From SZUA-117 sp964630795 (GTDB lineage Bacteria > Pseudomonadota > Gammaproteobacteria > Steroidobacterales > Woeseiaceae): a stretch of DNA of 17,899 nucleotides. The notes beneath the pieces were generated by a model. It had not been told where the DNA came from and made no database searches. It saw only the letters and a program-made list of their open reading frames with translations. How positions within the stretch are numbered: the first letter of the stretch is position 1; every line of letters begins with the position of its first letter. Location of the stretch: assembly GCA_964630795.1 (NCBI GenBank), contig CAZVWF010000058.1, positions 1-17,899 on the forward strand, given 5' to 3'. The translations under genes were made by a program, and so were the position numbers. This document shows positions 7,320-15,917 of the stretch, piece after piece.

Positions 7320-7801
7320 AGAACTGGATTGCCTCCCTGGAAGCACGGGAAAGAATTTTCGTTGCGGCTGCGGCCGTCAGCCTCTTGTTCGCTGCCGGCT
7401 GGTTCGGCCTGTGGATACCGCTGGATACGAGCCACCTCACCGCCGAAGCACGGGTGGAGGAATGGAAACGTTCACTGGTGGAGTTGAGACCTATGCGGGG
7501 CCAGGTCCCGGTGACAGCCAATGGACGCCCCACGAACATAAACCCCAATCAGTCACTGGTGGTCATCGTCGACAACAGCCTGCGACAACGTGGCCTGAGC
7601 AATTCGCTGCAGCGCAGCCAGCCAACACCATCCGGCACCGGCATTCGGGTCGAGTTCGAGGGTGCCGCCTTTGATGACCTCATACTCTGGCTGGATGATC
7701 TTAATCGCCAGTATGGCCTGCAGGTCGAATCGGCCAATTTCAGCGTAGCCTCCAGCGAGAGCCCCGGCCGGGTCAACTCCAGCGTCACCCTCCAGCGCTA
7801 G
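7316..7801 (+). CDS. gspM: Type II secretion inner-membrane protein GspM
   Basis: GspM is a small bitopic inner-membrane protein that stabilises GspL in the assembly platform. The 161-residue protein has a short cytoplasmic N terminus with the family feature SLEARERIFVAAA, one membrane helix at about 14-34, and a periplasmic domain ending SSVTLQR. An excellent AGGAGG precedes the ATG, which overlaps the gspL stop as ATGA. Position directly after gspL and the size confirm the call. Confidence 0.93.
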   Translation: MKNWIASLEARERIFVAAAAVSLLFAAGWFGLWIPLDTSHLTAEARVEEWKRSLVELRPMRGQVPVTANGRPTNINPNQSLVVIVDNSLRQRGLSNSLQRSQPTPSGTGIRVEFEGAAFDDLILWLDDLNRQYGLQVESANFSVASSESPGRVNSSVTLQR

Positions 7802-7815
7802 CGACAACTACGCCG

Positions 7816-8544
7816 ATGAGACGCATCGTCATTTCCGGATTGCTGGTCTTTGTGCTGGCCCTGGTCGTTACCTTTCCAGCAAGGGTCGCCTACCAGTGGT
7901 TTGCGTCGGCAGACGTCACATTGAGCGGCCTCTCGGGCTCCATCTGGAGTGGTACCGCAGCGGAAGGCCTGGCCGGTGGCGCGTATCTGAGAAATATCCG
8001 CTGGCGCATTAAACCTGCATCCCTGCTGGGCGGCAAACTCGCCTACGAAACTGCCGCGCGCCCGGTATCGGGTTCGATGAACGCCGATGTTGCCATCGGG
8101 CTGACGGGCAAGCTTTCACTGACGAACCTGAACGGCAGCGTGCCGCTCGACCGGGTTCATGATGCATTCCAAAAAGCCGGTATCAGCGGAAACCTCAGCC
8201 TCCAGTTCAGTGAAATCGTGCTGGAAAACGGCCTCCCGGTCGTCGCCATCGGCAGCGTCACGATTGCCAACCTCTCTTCCCGCGACTTGTCTGCTGGTGT
8301 CCTCGGCGACTACCGCGCAGAGTTTCAAACCAGCGGCGGTAATATCGCCGGTACAGTGAAAGAGGTTTCCGGTGTACTCGACATCGACGGCACGCTAACG
8401 ATCAACCCGGATCGGAGCTATAGCCTGATCGGCGATGTCGCTGCCCGCCCGGGCGCACCACCATCGATCGGGCAACAACTCAGGTTCCTCGGCAGTGCCG
8501 ACGATCAGGGCATGCGTCAGTTCAGGTTCGAGGGCCGGTTCTAA
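7816..8544 (+). CDS. gspN: Type II secretion protein GspN
   Basis: GspN is an accessory inner-membrane protein present in only some type II secretion operons; its precise role is unsettled. The 242-residue protein has one N-terminal membrane helix (about 5-22) followed by a periplasmic part. That part opens with the family-typical FPARVAYQWF and a LSGLSGSIWSGTAAEG segment, continues with WRIKPASLLGGKLAYE, and has repeated beta-rich stretches. It starts 14 bases after gspM with a weak Shine-Dalgarno sequence. It ends the operon, and its stop overlaps the stop of the opposite-strand AddA-like gene with no visible terminator. Confidence 0.88.
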   Translation: MRRIVISGLLVFVLALVVTFPARVAYQWFASADVTLSGLSGSIWSGTAAEGLAGGAYLRNIRWRIKPASLLGGKLAYETAARPVSGSMNADVAIGLTGKLSLTNLNGSVPLDRVHDAFQKAGISGNLSLQFSEIVLENGLPVVAIGSVTIANLSSRDLSAGVLGDYRAEFQTSGGNIAGTVKEVSGVLDIDGTLTINPDRSYSLIGDVAARPGAPPSIGQQLRFLGSADDQGMRQFRFEGRF

Positions 8545-11500
8545 ATTTCGACTTCGCAGAATGCCTGCAGCAAAGGAAAATACAGGGCCGCCCTGACGTC
8601 CACGTCATTCATCGCGCTGTAGATGCGGGCATATTTCGCCAATTGCGGACGGTAGCGATCCGACTCCTGTTGCAGGAATCCGGCGAGATCTCCACCTTCA
8701 TGAGCACTGGTCTTGTAGTCGATGATCCAGTGCGTACCGTCATCATCAATGCGCACCCTGTCGATAACGATCGACTCGATAGTTCCGTCAACAACGCCCG
8801 TGAGGGGCAGTTCGGCGAAGCCCTCACCGGCCGTAATCCAGCGCCCCTGCTCGTCGCCAAGAACACCGTTAAGCGCATCCTCGACACGCTTGCAGACAGG
8901 ATCCAGATCATCGGGGGCTACACCGAGAATCTCAGCCCAGCGGCGGGTAACCGGACGTAGCATGGTCAGTCCGTCTACCGTCACTTCAGTCCGGCCTTCA
9001 CTGATCCGCTGTAGCCAGCGATGCACGATCGTTCCGGCGTGTCGCGCTGCGGAACCCACCCAATAGTACTCAACCGGTTTTTCCGCGCTGTCGACGTCCG
9101 GTACGTTATTACCATGAGCGCCCGGCACATCTGCAACCTGCGGTGGCTGCCAGAGACCGTTCATTCGTCGCAGTCCCGGCAGGACGTAGCGTTCGGCCTC
9201 ATCGATGTCACCGGCGAGACTGATGCGCTCCGCTGCCGCAAAAGCACGCTCGAAATCGCTGGCCAGGACAGGCCACAGCCGTGCCAACAGGGAGCCTGCC
9301 ACCGGATCTCTGAGAGATTCCCCGTCGGGCGCGATTGACACGCTGCCAACCAGTTGCAAAGACTGTCGCGCTCGCGTGCAGGCGACGTAAAGCAAGCGAT
9401 CCTGCTCCAGCCGATTCTTGTCCTTCTCTGTTTCGTCGATGTAGCGATGCAGTGGATCATTCTCGATCGCAGCACGTGGACCGACGGGACTGACGATCAT
9501 CACATCGCGCCCAACCCGATCGGGCAAATTCAGCCAGCTCAGCACTTCCTTGTTACTACCCCGGGTAGTTCGCCCCAGTGCCGGCAACACGACGTGGTCG
9601 AATTGCAATCCCTTGGACTTGTGCATGGTCATGATTTGCAATCGACACTGACTGTCGACGGTGCTCGACACACGTTCATCGTCAAGCCGTGATTCCAGTT
9701 CCCTTACATCGGGCAAGGTTCCTGCAACCTCGATCTGATCGATGGTCTCCAGGAAGCGATGCACGTTCGCCAATTGCTCGACGTCTTGCAATAAAGCCGG
9801 ACCACCAGTTGCATGCCACGCCAGCTCTACCGTTTCACGTAGCGTTCGAACGGGATCTGCCGCCAGGAACGGACGCAAAATATCCAGCAACGCAGATAGC
9901 CTGCTCTGCCCGTCCGCCGACATATGCTCCAGGCGACCACGGTCGTCACTAAGCTCAAGTACCGTGTGCCGCGTATCGTTCCTGACCAGCGCGTGAATAT
10001 CCCGCCAGCAAAGTCCCGCCGCGGGACCCCGCAGCAATGCAAGCCAGGCCAGCCGATCGCCGGCGTGGCAGAGCGCCCGGGTCAGTGCGATCAGGTCGAT
10101 GATCTCCGGTAGATCCGTCAGGCGCTCGATCTCCACAGCCTGATATTGAATCCCGGCTTGCCGCAGCCGGGGCAGCAAGAAAGTCAGCTGTGCACGACTC
10201 CGAACGAGCACCGCGACATCCTCGGTTTCATTCTCCTGCAGGCATTGCTCGATAACGCGCAAGGTATACGCCGCTTCTCCATCCGCGTCCGTGTCAAATA
10301 GGGCATGAATCTCATGCTTGCCGGTTCCGGCCTTCTCCTCAATCGGCACGGATTCCGCATACGAAATTGCGCCGGCGGGGACGTCGTCGCGAACCGGAAA
10401 GACATTGCCGAATACGGTATTAAACCAGTGGACCAGGTTCTCGCCCGAACGAAAATTTCGTCGCAATGTCAGCGACTCTAGCGGGATAGCGCCAATACCC
10501 CGCTCTTTCGCCAGCAGGAATTCACCGACTTCAGCATCACGAAATCGATAGATCGATTGCATGGGATCACCAACACAAAAGATTGTACGACCGTCGCCCG
10601 GCGACCAGCCGGCAGTCAACTTCCACAGCAGTCTGTATTGGGCAATCGACGTATCCTGCATCTCGTCGATCAGCAGGTGCGCAATCTGGTAGTCCAGCAT
10701 GAGCGCCATGTCACCGGGCGCGTCACTGCTGCCCAGTGCACGACCCGCCGAGAGGGCGACCTCGTTGTGATCGGTAATGCCATTCTCACCGAAAAGACGC
10801 CGCAATTCGGCAACCGCCAGTGGCAATAACTCAAACAATGCAAGCAACACCTGCCACTGCCCTTCTTCATACTTCGGTTCGGGTAGCCGCCGGCATCGAT
10901 CGAGGGCGTTACGAAATCCGGATATATCCCGAAGCGTATCGACAATACTGAACAAGGCATCCTTCGGCGCCTTGTTCCCAGCCGGAAATCCATCGTTTTT
11001 CGTTACCTGTTTTCTCCACTCACCTTTTTGAGTGAGCATGAGGTTGGCGAGCGCATGCCAGCGGACCCTGTCACCTGCGTCCGCGGACGGCAGCTCGCCA
11101 GTGTCAGCGAAACATGCTAACAAGTGCTCCGGCTTATCGGCGTCGATCAGGTTTTGCGCTGCAGACCGCAATAAAGGCAGTAGTTTCGTCTTGGCTATAG
11201 CCGGCAGCATTCTGTCAACCTGGGCAAGGTGACGTTCAACGACATCAGCAATATTGGCCTCAAGTGCTTGCCGCACTTTCTCCGCGTCGGACGTGTCTTG
11301 TATGCCCGCACCAATGATGGCAAGCCATTGTTCACGCGCTCCAAGCATGCGCGCGAGGTATGCGATATACAGACCACTGTTATTGTCGAGATGCTCGAGT
11401 ACCCGCTCAACGGCCCTGGCGGAAGCATCCTTCAATGCGAGGTGATCGAGCGTCGCAGCAGCAGCACCCCGATACAGCGCACCCATTTCCGCATCTGCCA

Positions 11501-11942
11501 CAGTCGTACCGGCGCCGCCGAGGCCAGAGCTGAGTGGTAGCGAGCGCGCAATACCTGCGCCAAACGCATCGACGGTTTCGATCCGCATCCGTCCTGGCGA
11601 CTGAATAAGGTGCCATTGATTTTCCGCGTCTCGTTTCAGCACCGATCCTGCCAGTGATAATGTCTTTTGCTCGTGCCGGGTCTCGGCCACGACACCATCG
11701 CGCGCATTACGCAACGCAGCCAGCACCCGATTCCGCATTTCCTGCGCAGCCTTGCGGGTGAATGTGATTGCGAGCACTTCCTCCGGGTGTTCGACGATTG
11801 CCAGCAGGCACAGGTAGCGTTGAATCAGAAGCTCTGTTTTTCCAGACCCGGCTGGTGCCTGCACAATGAATGACCGGGCAACATCCAGCGCATCATCCCG
11901 CGCATCGATATCACCCTGCAGCAGTCTCGGGTCAACTGACAC
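8541..11942 (-). CDS. AddA-like UvrD-family helicase/nuclease
   Basis: This 1133-residue protein is a superfamily-1A DNA helicase fused to a PD-(D/E)XK nuclease, as in AddA/RecB. It should unwind and trim double-strand breaks before homologous recombination. Helicase motifs in order: Walker A APAGSGKT (29-36, Lys35), Ia TFTRKAAQEM (60-69), II DEMQDTS (426-432), III GDPMQSIYRFRDA (458-470), IV NFRS (496-499), V TMHKSKGLQFDHV and VI LYVACTRAR. The C-terminal nuclease keeps Asp1061, Asp1075 and Lys1077 (IDYKT) and a QLAKYARIY helix. The start is GTG at 11942, with GAGGAG 8 bases upstream, overlapping the addB-like gene by 11 bases. It is longer than UvrD/Rep, as expected for this class. Its partner next door makes a RecB-only reading unlikely. 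I leave the symbol empty because the family is AddA-like, not canonical AddA. Confidence 0.9.
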   Translation of the reverse strand: MSVDPRLLQGDIDARDDALDVARSFIVQAPAGSGKTELLIQRYLCLLAIVEHPEEVLAITFTRKAAQEMRNRVLAALRNARDGVVAETRHEQKTLSLAGSVLKRDAENQWHLIQSPGRMRIETVDAFGAGIARSLPLSSGLGGAGTTVADAEMGALYRGAAAATLDHLALKDASARAVERVLEHLDNNSGLYIAYLARMLGAREQWLAIIGAGIQDTSDAEKVRQALEANIADVVERHLAQVDRMLPAIAKTKLLPLLRSAAQNLIDADKPEHLLACFADTGELPSADAGDRVRWHALANLMLTQKGEWRKQVTKNDGFPAGNKAPKDALFSIVDTLRDISGFRNALDRCRRLPEPKYEEGQWQVLLALFELLPLAVAELRRLFGENGITDHNEVALSAGRALGSSDAPGDMALMLDYQIAHLLIDEMQDTSIAQYRLLWKLTAGWSPGDGRTIFCVGDPMQSIYRFRDAEVGEFLLAKERGIGAIPLESLTLRRNFRSGENLVHWFNTVFGNVFPVRDDVPAGAISYAESVPIEEKAGTGKHEIHALFDTDADGEAAYTLRVIEQCLQENETEDVAVLVRSRAQLTFLLPRLRQAGIQYQAVEIERLTDLPEIIDLIALTRALCHAGDRLAWLALLRGPAAGLCWRDIHALVRNDTRHTVLELSDDRGRLEHMSADGQSRLSALLDILRPFLAADPVRTLRETVELAWHATGGPALLQDVEQLANVHRFLETIDQIEVAGTLPDVRELESRLDDERVSSTVDSQCRLQIMTMHKSKGLQFDHVVLPALGRTTRGSNKEVLSWLNLPDRVGRDVMIVSPVGPRAAIENDPLHRYIDETEKDKNRLEQDRLLYVACTRARQSLQLVGSVSIAPDGESLRDPVAGSLLARLWPVLASDFERAFAAAERISLAGDIDEAERYVLPGLRRMNGLWQPPQVADVPGAHGNNVPDVDSAEKPVEYYWVGSAARHAGTIVHRWLQRISEGRTEVTVDGLTMLRPVTRRWAEILGVAPDDLDPVCKRVEDALNGVLGDEQGRWITAGEGFAELPLTGVVDGTIESIVIDRVRIDDDGTHWIIDYKTSAHEGGDLAGFLQQESDRYRPQLAKYARIYSAMNDVDVRAALYFPLLQAFCEVEI

Positions 11943-14565
11943 GTTTCAGCTCCTCGAGACGGCTGAGGATATTCAGGGTCCTGCCCTCGGACGCGTGCTG
12001 CTGGATATCAATGCTTGCATCACCGGCAGCGAGGCCGGCAACAACCGCATGAAGCGCCTCACACCAATCACCCAGCTTCTCGGGCCAGTCAGGGTCTGCC
12101 TTCCTGCGCCATCCCTCCCCTGCGCCACGCAGGACGACTTCCTTCGGATCGACGTTGATGAAAAGCATGCCGGCAACCTCGGACTGCAATGCGTCTGCAT
12201 ACGCAACCAGCTGCATATCCTTGAGCGAACCGTTCTGGGCAAGAAAGGTCTTTGTCGCGCCGGTCTTGTAATCCACAACCAGGCATCGTCCGTCGGGCAG
12301 TTGATCGATTCGGTCTATCCGGAAACCGAGCGTCAGGCCGGCATGGCGGTACTCAACGCACTTCTCAACCTCAGTAACCGCGAATGCAGGTCGCATGGAT
12401 TCCCTCACCAGGAAATCAGCGAGCAACTTGTGGAGCCTGCGCCTTTCCAGCCCGATGATTCGTTGCAGAACCGCATCCGCATGACGGCCCTGGCTTTCAA
12501 GCGCTGCATCAATGGCACTGCCAACACGCCGTGTTCTTTCTTCATCGGACCAGCTCGCCATCGCAGCCTGATCGGGGCGGTCTGTCAACAGGTTGTGCAA
12601 TGCATTGTGAATGATGCTCCCGCGCACGCTCGGCGAAAGTCCGGTCACATACGGATCCGGCGTTCGGACGCCAAGTCGGCCGAATACGAAAGCGCTGAAC
12701 GGCTCTTTGTACTGTCGCTGAATCGTGTATGCACCACCTCGCACCTTCTCGTCAGCGCTGACTGGCGGGGCCTGATCGTTCTCGACAAGCACCGTGTCCA
12801 TCTGACCAACAAACGATGCGGCCGCCCATCCCGGATCAACGAGTCCCTCAAGATCGGCAGCGGACGCAGAATCGATCCCGTCCAGCAATGTGCTCGCCGT
12901 CAGCTCTGCATCTTCACGCGCTTCCGACCAACTCAATACGCAGGCTGGTGCGGCACCGGTCAGACGCTCCAGGAGACGGCGGGCAAATGCCAGCGTATCG
13001 GCCGGCGTCGCGTCCGGCATATTGCGTTCCCGCTGCAAGGCCCGCGAGATAAATGGCAAGGGCCGCGACGTTGGCGGCCATTGCGTTGCATCCATGCCGC
13101 AAACCCAAACCCGGTCGAATTCCATGCCGAAAGCTTCGAGCGGCCCAAGCACCTGAACCGCACCTCGTCCCGATTCCGGCTGCCACACGGTCTCGGCCGC
13201 CAATGACGAAATCCGGGCGACCGCCTCCGCCCAGCTCAGGTTCTCCGCAACGGCTTCGATCTGCGCGAAGTCATTGAGCAGCTCTCGCCAGCGATTAACC
13301 AGTTGAAATGCCTTGCTGTCCTGCGGTCCAGGTCCGGGCCATCCCGCCTGCTCCAGCACGGCGTCCACACGCTTGACCCACTCAATCGGCGCCAGCCGTT
13401 CATCCCCCGACGCTGCCGCGTAAGCTGCCAGGCTGTCCGCCAGCTCGACAAAGGCGCAAGCATCGGGAGTGTCATCCCGCCCGGCCGTGACGGCACGAAT
13501 CTCGGCCGGCGTCCATTCCCGATCCGGGTACGACCGCAATGCAAGCTCCAGGCGTGCACGCCCTCCTTTCTCAGCGCTGCCCATCAAGTTGCTACGCAGT
13601 AAAATGCCAATCTCGGCACCCGGCAGTCCCCGGGTAACCCAGCGCAGCAATAACAATGCGAGAGCAATGCCGGGATAGTCGGCCAGCCTGCGGCCAAACG
13701 AAACATTTGCCGCTGCCCGGTGCGCCGGTCGCCCATACTGCCAACCCGGTACCAACCCTTCCCGTATCAGTCGCGCAGTCCGGTCGGCAGCGTTCTCCAG
13801 CCCCGGTACCACGATGGCTATTCTGGTCGAGGGGGCGGATGCCAGCACCTGTTGCGCCCATCGCCCGGCCGCGCGTAATTCCGCCGATTCGTCAGCAAAT
13901 GAAACGATCCGGATACGCTGTGAGCGCTCCGCAGCCGGCACCTCGGTTACCCGGCAGCCCTGGTCCGCGAGTACCCCCAATATCTCGGCAGCGGCTGGAC
14001 TGCGTCGATCAAAGCCGGCCACCGCAAGCTGCCCCGGCGCCAGCGAGGGATCGGCTCGAAGCAGCTTCGATACCGCAGCCGGTATACCGCCGGGGTCAGT
14101 CCAGCCTTTCTTCTGCAGGCGTTTCGCATATTCCTTGGCGGCGGCGGCGAACAATCGCTCATCGTCGGTCGATGCCGCTGCAGCGAGAGCACCGACCCCC
14201 ACCTCCCACTCGCAAAGTCGCTGCCAGGCGAGCGACGCTTGCCGCACCACGCCGCCAACACTCAGAACCCCATCCGGCACCCGACCTGCCAGGCATTGCT
14301 CCCACAGGATCGAGACGGATAAGGCATTCAACCTTTGCGGTACCAGCGACGGATCGTCTGCATTGGCCAGCAACCCGGACAACCAGTCTGGCCAGTAATG
14401 TATCGACGGCGTCTCCCAGGCCAGCTTGCCCGCCGCAGTCTGACGTTCGGACCAGGCATCAACGAGGTCCCGCGCCAGTCGCCGACTGCCCGTCACCACG
14501 GAGGCACCGTTGGTAAGTTGCTCCTCCAGCCACGGGTATCGTCTATCAGCAGCGGAATCCGTCAT
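11932..14565 (-). CDS. AddB-like probable DNA repair nuclease
   Basis: This 877-residue protein matches the gammaproteobacterial AddB-like 'probable DNA repair protein' family (TIGR03623, from memory). It probably pairs with the adjacent AddA-like protein to resect DNA ends. The N terminus (VVTGSRRLARDLVDAW, then ETPSIHYWPDWLSGLL) is typical and has no Walker A motif, so it should not hydrolyse ATP. A central inactive helicase-like region is followed by a PD-(D/E)XK nuclease with FRIDRID (Asp751/754), VVDYKTG (Asp765, Lys767) and QLVAYADAL. The four cysteines that hold an iron-sulphur cluster in AddB appear lost: Glu621 sits before PF, and Ser859, Arg862 and Ser868 occupy the C-x2-C-x5-C spacing. 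Its ATG directly follows the CoA-transferase stop (TAGATG). Confidence 0.85.
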   Translation of the reverse strand: MTDSAADRRYPWLEEQLTNGASVVTGSRRLARDLVDAWSERQTAAGKLAWETPSIHYWPDWLSGLLANADDPSLVPQRLNALSVSILWEQCLAGRVPDGVLSVGGVVRQASLAWQRLCEWEVGVGALAAAASTDDERLFAAAAKEYAKRLQKKGWTDPGGIPAAVSKLLRADPSLAPGQLAVAGFDRRSPAAAEILGVLADQGCRVTEVPAAERSQRIRIVSFADESAELRAAGRWAQQVLASAPSTRIAIVVPGLENAADRTARLIREGLVPGWQYGRPAHRAAANVSFGRRLADYPGIALALLLLRWVTRGLPGAEIGILLRSNLMGSAEKGGRARLELALRSYPDREWTPAEIRAVTAGRDDTPDACAFVELADSLAAYAAASGDERLAPIEWVKRVDAVLEQAGWPGPGPQDSKAFQLVNRWRELLNDFAQIEAVAENLSWAEAVARISSLAAETVWQPESGRGAVQVLGPLEAFGMEFDRVWVCGMDATQWPPTSRPLPFISRALQRERNMPDATPADTLAFARRLLERLTGAAPACVLSWSEAREDAELTASTLLDGIDSASAADLEGLVDPGWAAASFVGQMDTVLVENDQAPPVSADEKVRGGAYTIQRQYKEPFSAFVFGRLGVRTPDPYVTGLSPSVRGSIIHNALHNLLTDRPDQAAMASWSDEERTRRVGSAIDAALESQGRHADAVLQRIIGLERRRLHKLLADFLVRESMRPAFAVTEVEKCVEYRHAGLTLGFRIDRIDQLPDGRCLVVDYKTGATKTFLAQNGSLKDMQLVAYADALQSEVAGMLFINVDPKEVVLRGAGEGWRRKADPDWPEKLGDWCEALHAVVAGLAAGDASIDIQQHASEGRTLNILSRLEELKRVS

Positions 14566-15801
14566 CTAGATAACGCCGTCCTGCCTGAGGCGGGCAATCG
14601 CCTCCGCATCCAGGCCAAGCGCTTCCGCCAGGACATCGTCCGTGTGTTCGCCCAGGGCGGGTGGCGCACGACGATAGTCGACAGGTGTGTCGGAGAAATG
14701 CACTGGATTGGACACAGTAGGGACCGGTGTTCCGTCGGTGCGGGCGAGCGATCTGACAAAGTTACGCTCTTCCGCAAACGCGTCGGTCAGGACATCCCCT
14801 ACGTTCTGGATCGGACCCGCAGGCACACCGGACGCAGCCAGGGACTCAAGCCAGTGCGCCACGCCGTGCTGAATCAATTCTGCCGCCAGGATGTCCACCA
14901 GTGTGTTTCGATTACTGACGCGTGCAGCATTGGTTGCGAAGCGCTTGTCCGTCCCGATGTGTGGCAGGCCGAGACACTGGCAAAAGGATTGAAACTGGCG
15001 GTCATTACCAATCGCCACCATAAGATATCCGTCCTGGCAGGCAAACACCTGGTAAGGCACCAGGTTCGGATGCGCGGTTCCCAGGCGCTCGGGAACTTCA
15101 TTACCCACAAGATAATTCATATTCTGATTGGCGAGCCAGGCCACCTGGCTGTCGTACAGCGGCACATCGATGTGCTGACCGACGCCCGACCTGTCGCGTT
15201 CAACCAGGGCGGCAAGAATGGCCGAGGCGGCGTACATCCCCGCCATGATGTCGGCAATGGCCACTCCAACTTTTTGCGGCACCCCTTCGGGCTCACCGGT
15301 GATGCTCATGAGCCCCCCTGACGCCTGGATCATGGCGTCGTAACCAGGCTCCAACGCCCTGGTGCCCTGCTGGCCGTAAGCGGTGATTGAACAGTAGATG
15401 AGCCCCGGAATGTCCTCGCTCAGTGCGTCATAGTCGAGACCGAATTTCTCCATGGTCCCGACCTTGAAATTTTCCATGATGATATCGGACTCCGCCGCCA
15501 GCGAGCGCACCAGTGCGGCGCCATCGGGATGTCCTAAATCGATCGTAACCGACCGCTTGTTGCGATTTGCGGACAGGAAGTAGGCAGCATCACCGATTTC
15601 TTCACCGCTTGCATCACGCAACCATGGGGGCCCCCATGCGCGCGTGTCATCACCGACTGCGGGCCGCTCTACCTTGATGACTGACGCACCATAATCCGCC
15701 AACAATTGACTGGCCCAGGGACCGGCCAGCACCCGGGTCAGGTCAAGGACACGAATTCCGTGCAACGGACCGTTAGTTGGAGAGTCTTCAGCAGTGGACA
15801 T
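14566..15801 (-). CDS. Class III (CaiB/BaiF family) CoA-transferase
   Basis: This 411-residue enzyme should move CoA between organic acids through an aspartyl-CoA intermediate. The signature GIRVLDLTRVLAGPWASQLLADYGASVIKVE (15-45), the DIIMENFKVGTMEKFGLDYDAL segment (106-127), and GYDAMIQASGGLMSITGEPEG (153-173) with nucleophile Asp155 are all present. The substrate cannot be read from sequence; succinyl-, glutaryl- or formyl-type transfer is possible. ATG 15801 is preferred because the TTG at 15843 lies in the T tract of the preceding gene's terminator. No Shine-Dalgarno sequence is seen. A weak promoter (TTGCGG, 17 bases, GACAAT at 15811-15839) would start transcription only a few bases before the ATG, so the mRNA may be almost leaderless. 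It abuts the addB-like gene and probably shares its transcript. Confidence 0.9.
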   Translation of the reverse strand: MSTAEDSPTNGPLHGIRVLDLTRVLAGPWASQLLADYGASVIKVERPAVGDDTRAWGPPWLRDASGEEIGDAAYFLSANRNKRSVTIDLGHPDGAALVRSLAAESDIIMENFKVGTMEKFGLDYDALSEDIPGLIYCSITAYGQQGTRALEPGYDAMIQASGGLMSITGEPEGVPQKVGVAIADIMAGMYAASAILAALVERDRSGVGQHIDVPLYDSQVAWLANQNMNYLVGNEVPERLGTAHPNLVPYQVFACQDGYLMVAIGNDRQFQSFCQCLGLPHIGTDKRFATNAARVSNRNTLVDILAAELIQHGVAHWLESLAASGVPAGPIQNVGDVLTDAFAEERNFVRSLARTDGTPVPTVSNPVHFSDTPVDYRRAPPALGEHTDDVLAEALGLDAEAIARLRQDGVI

Positions 15802-15841
15802 TGCCGGAGAATTGTCGGGGTCCAGCCACGGAACCGCAAGC

Positions 15842-15875
15842 AAAATAAAACCCGACCACCCATTGGGTGGTCGGG
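15842..15875 (-). terminator. Intrinsic terminator after the DUF6491-like lipoprotein gene
   Basis: CCCGACCACCC (15851-15861) and GGGTGGTCGGG (15865-15875) are a perfect 11-bp inverted repeat with a three-base loop. On the minus strand the stem is followed by TTTTATTTTG, so it terminates the lipoprotein transcript 43 bases past its stop. On the plus strand no T tract follows. It insulates the CoA-transferase operon from the gene upstream. Confidence 0.92.
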
Positions 15876-15917
15876 CGGGTCCGCACGGAGATTGCGGATT
15901 GCGTGGCTGGATCGGCG

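Noticed and set aside
11866..13206. 446-codon open frame on the plus strand opposite the AddB-like gene
   Set aside because: It is antisense to a gene with clear family motifs, its translation is rich in Arg, Cys and Ser with no domain I recognise, and such frames are common in GC-rich DNA.
13656..14516. 286-codon plus-strand frame with Pro/Arg-rich product
   Set aside because: The composition is that of a reverse-frame reading of a GC-rich gene; there is no start context or motif.
14335..15321. 328-codon plus-strand frame opposite the AddB-like and CoA-transferase genes
   Set aside because: It spans the junction of two well-supported minus-strand genes, has no recognisable motif, and is a shadow frame.
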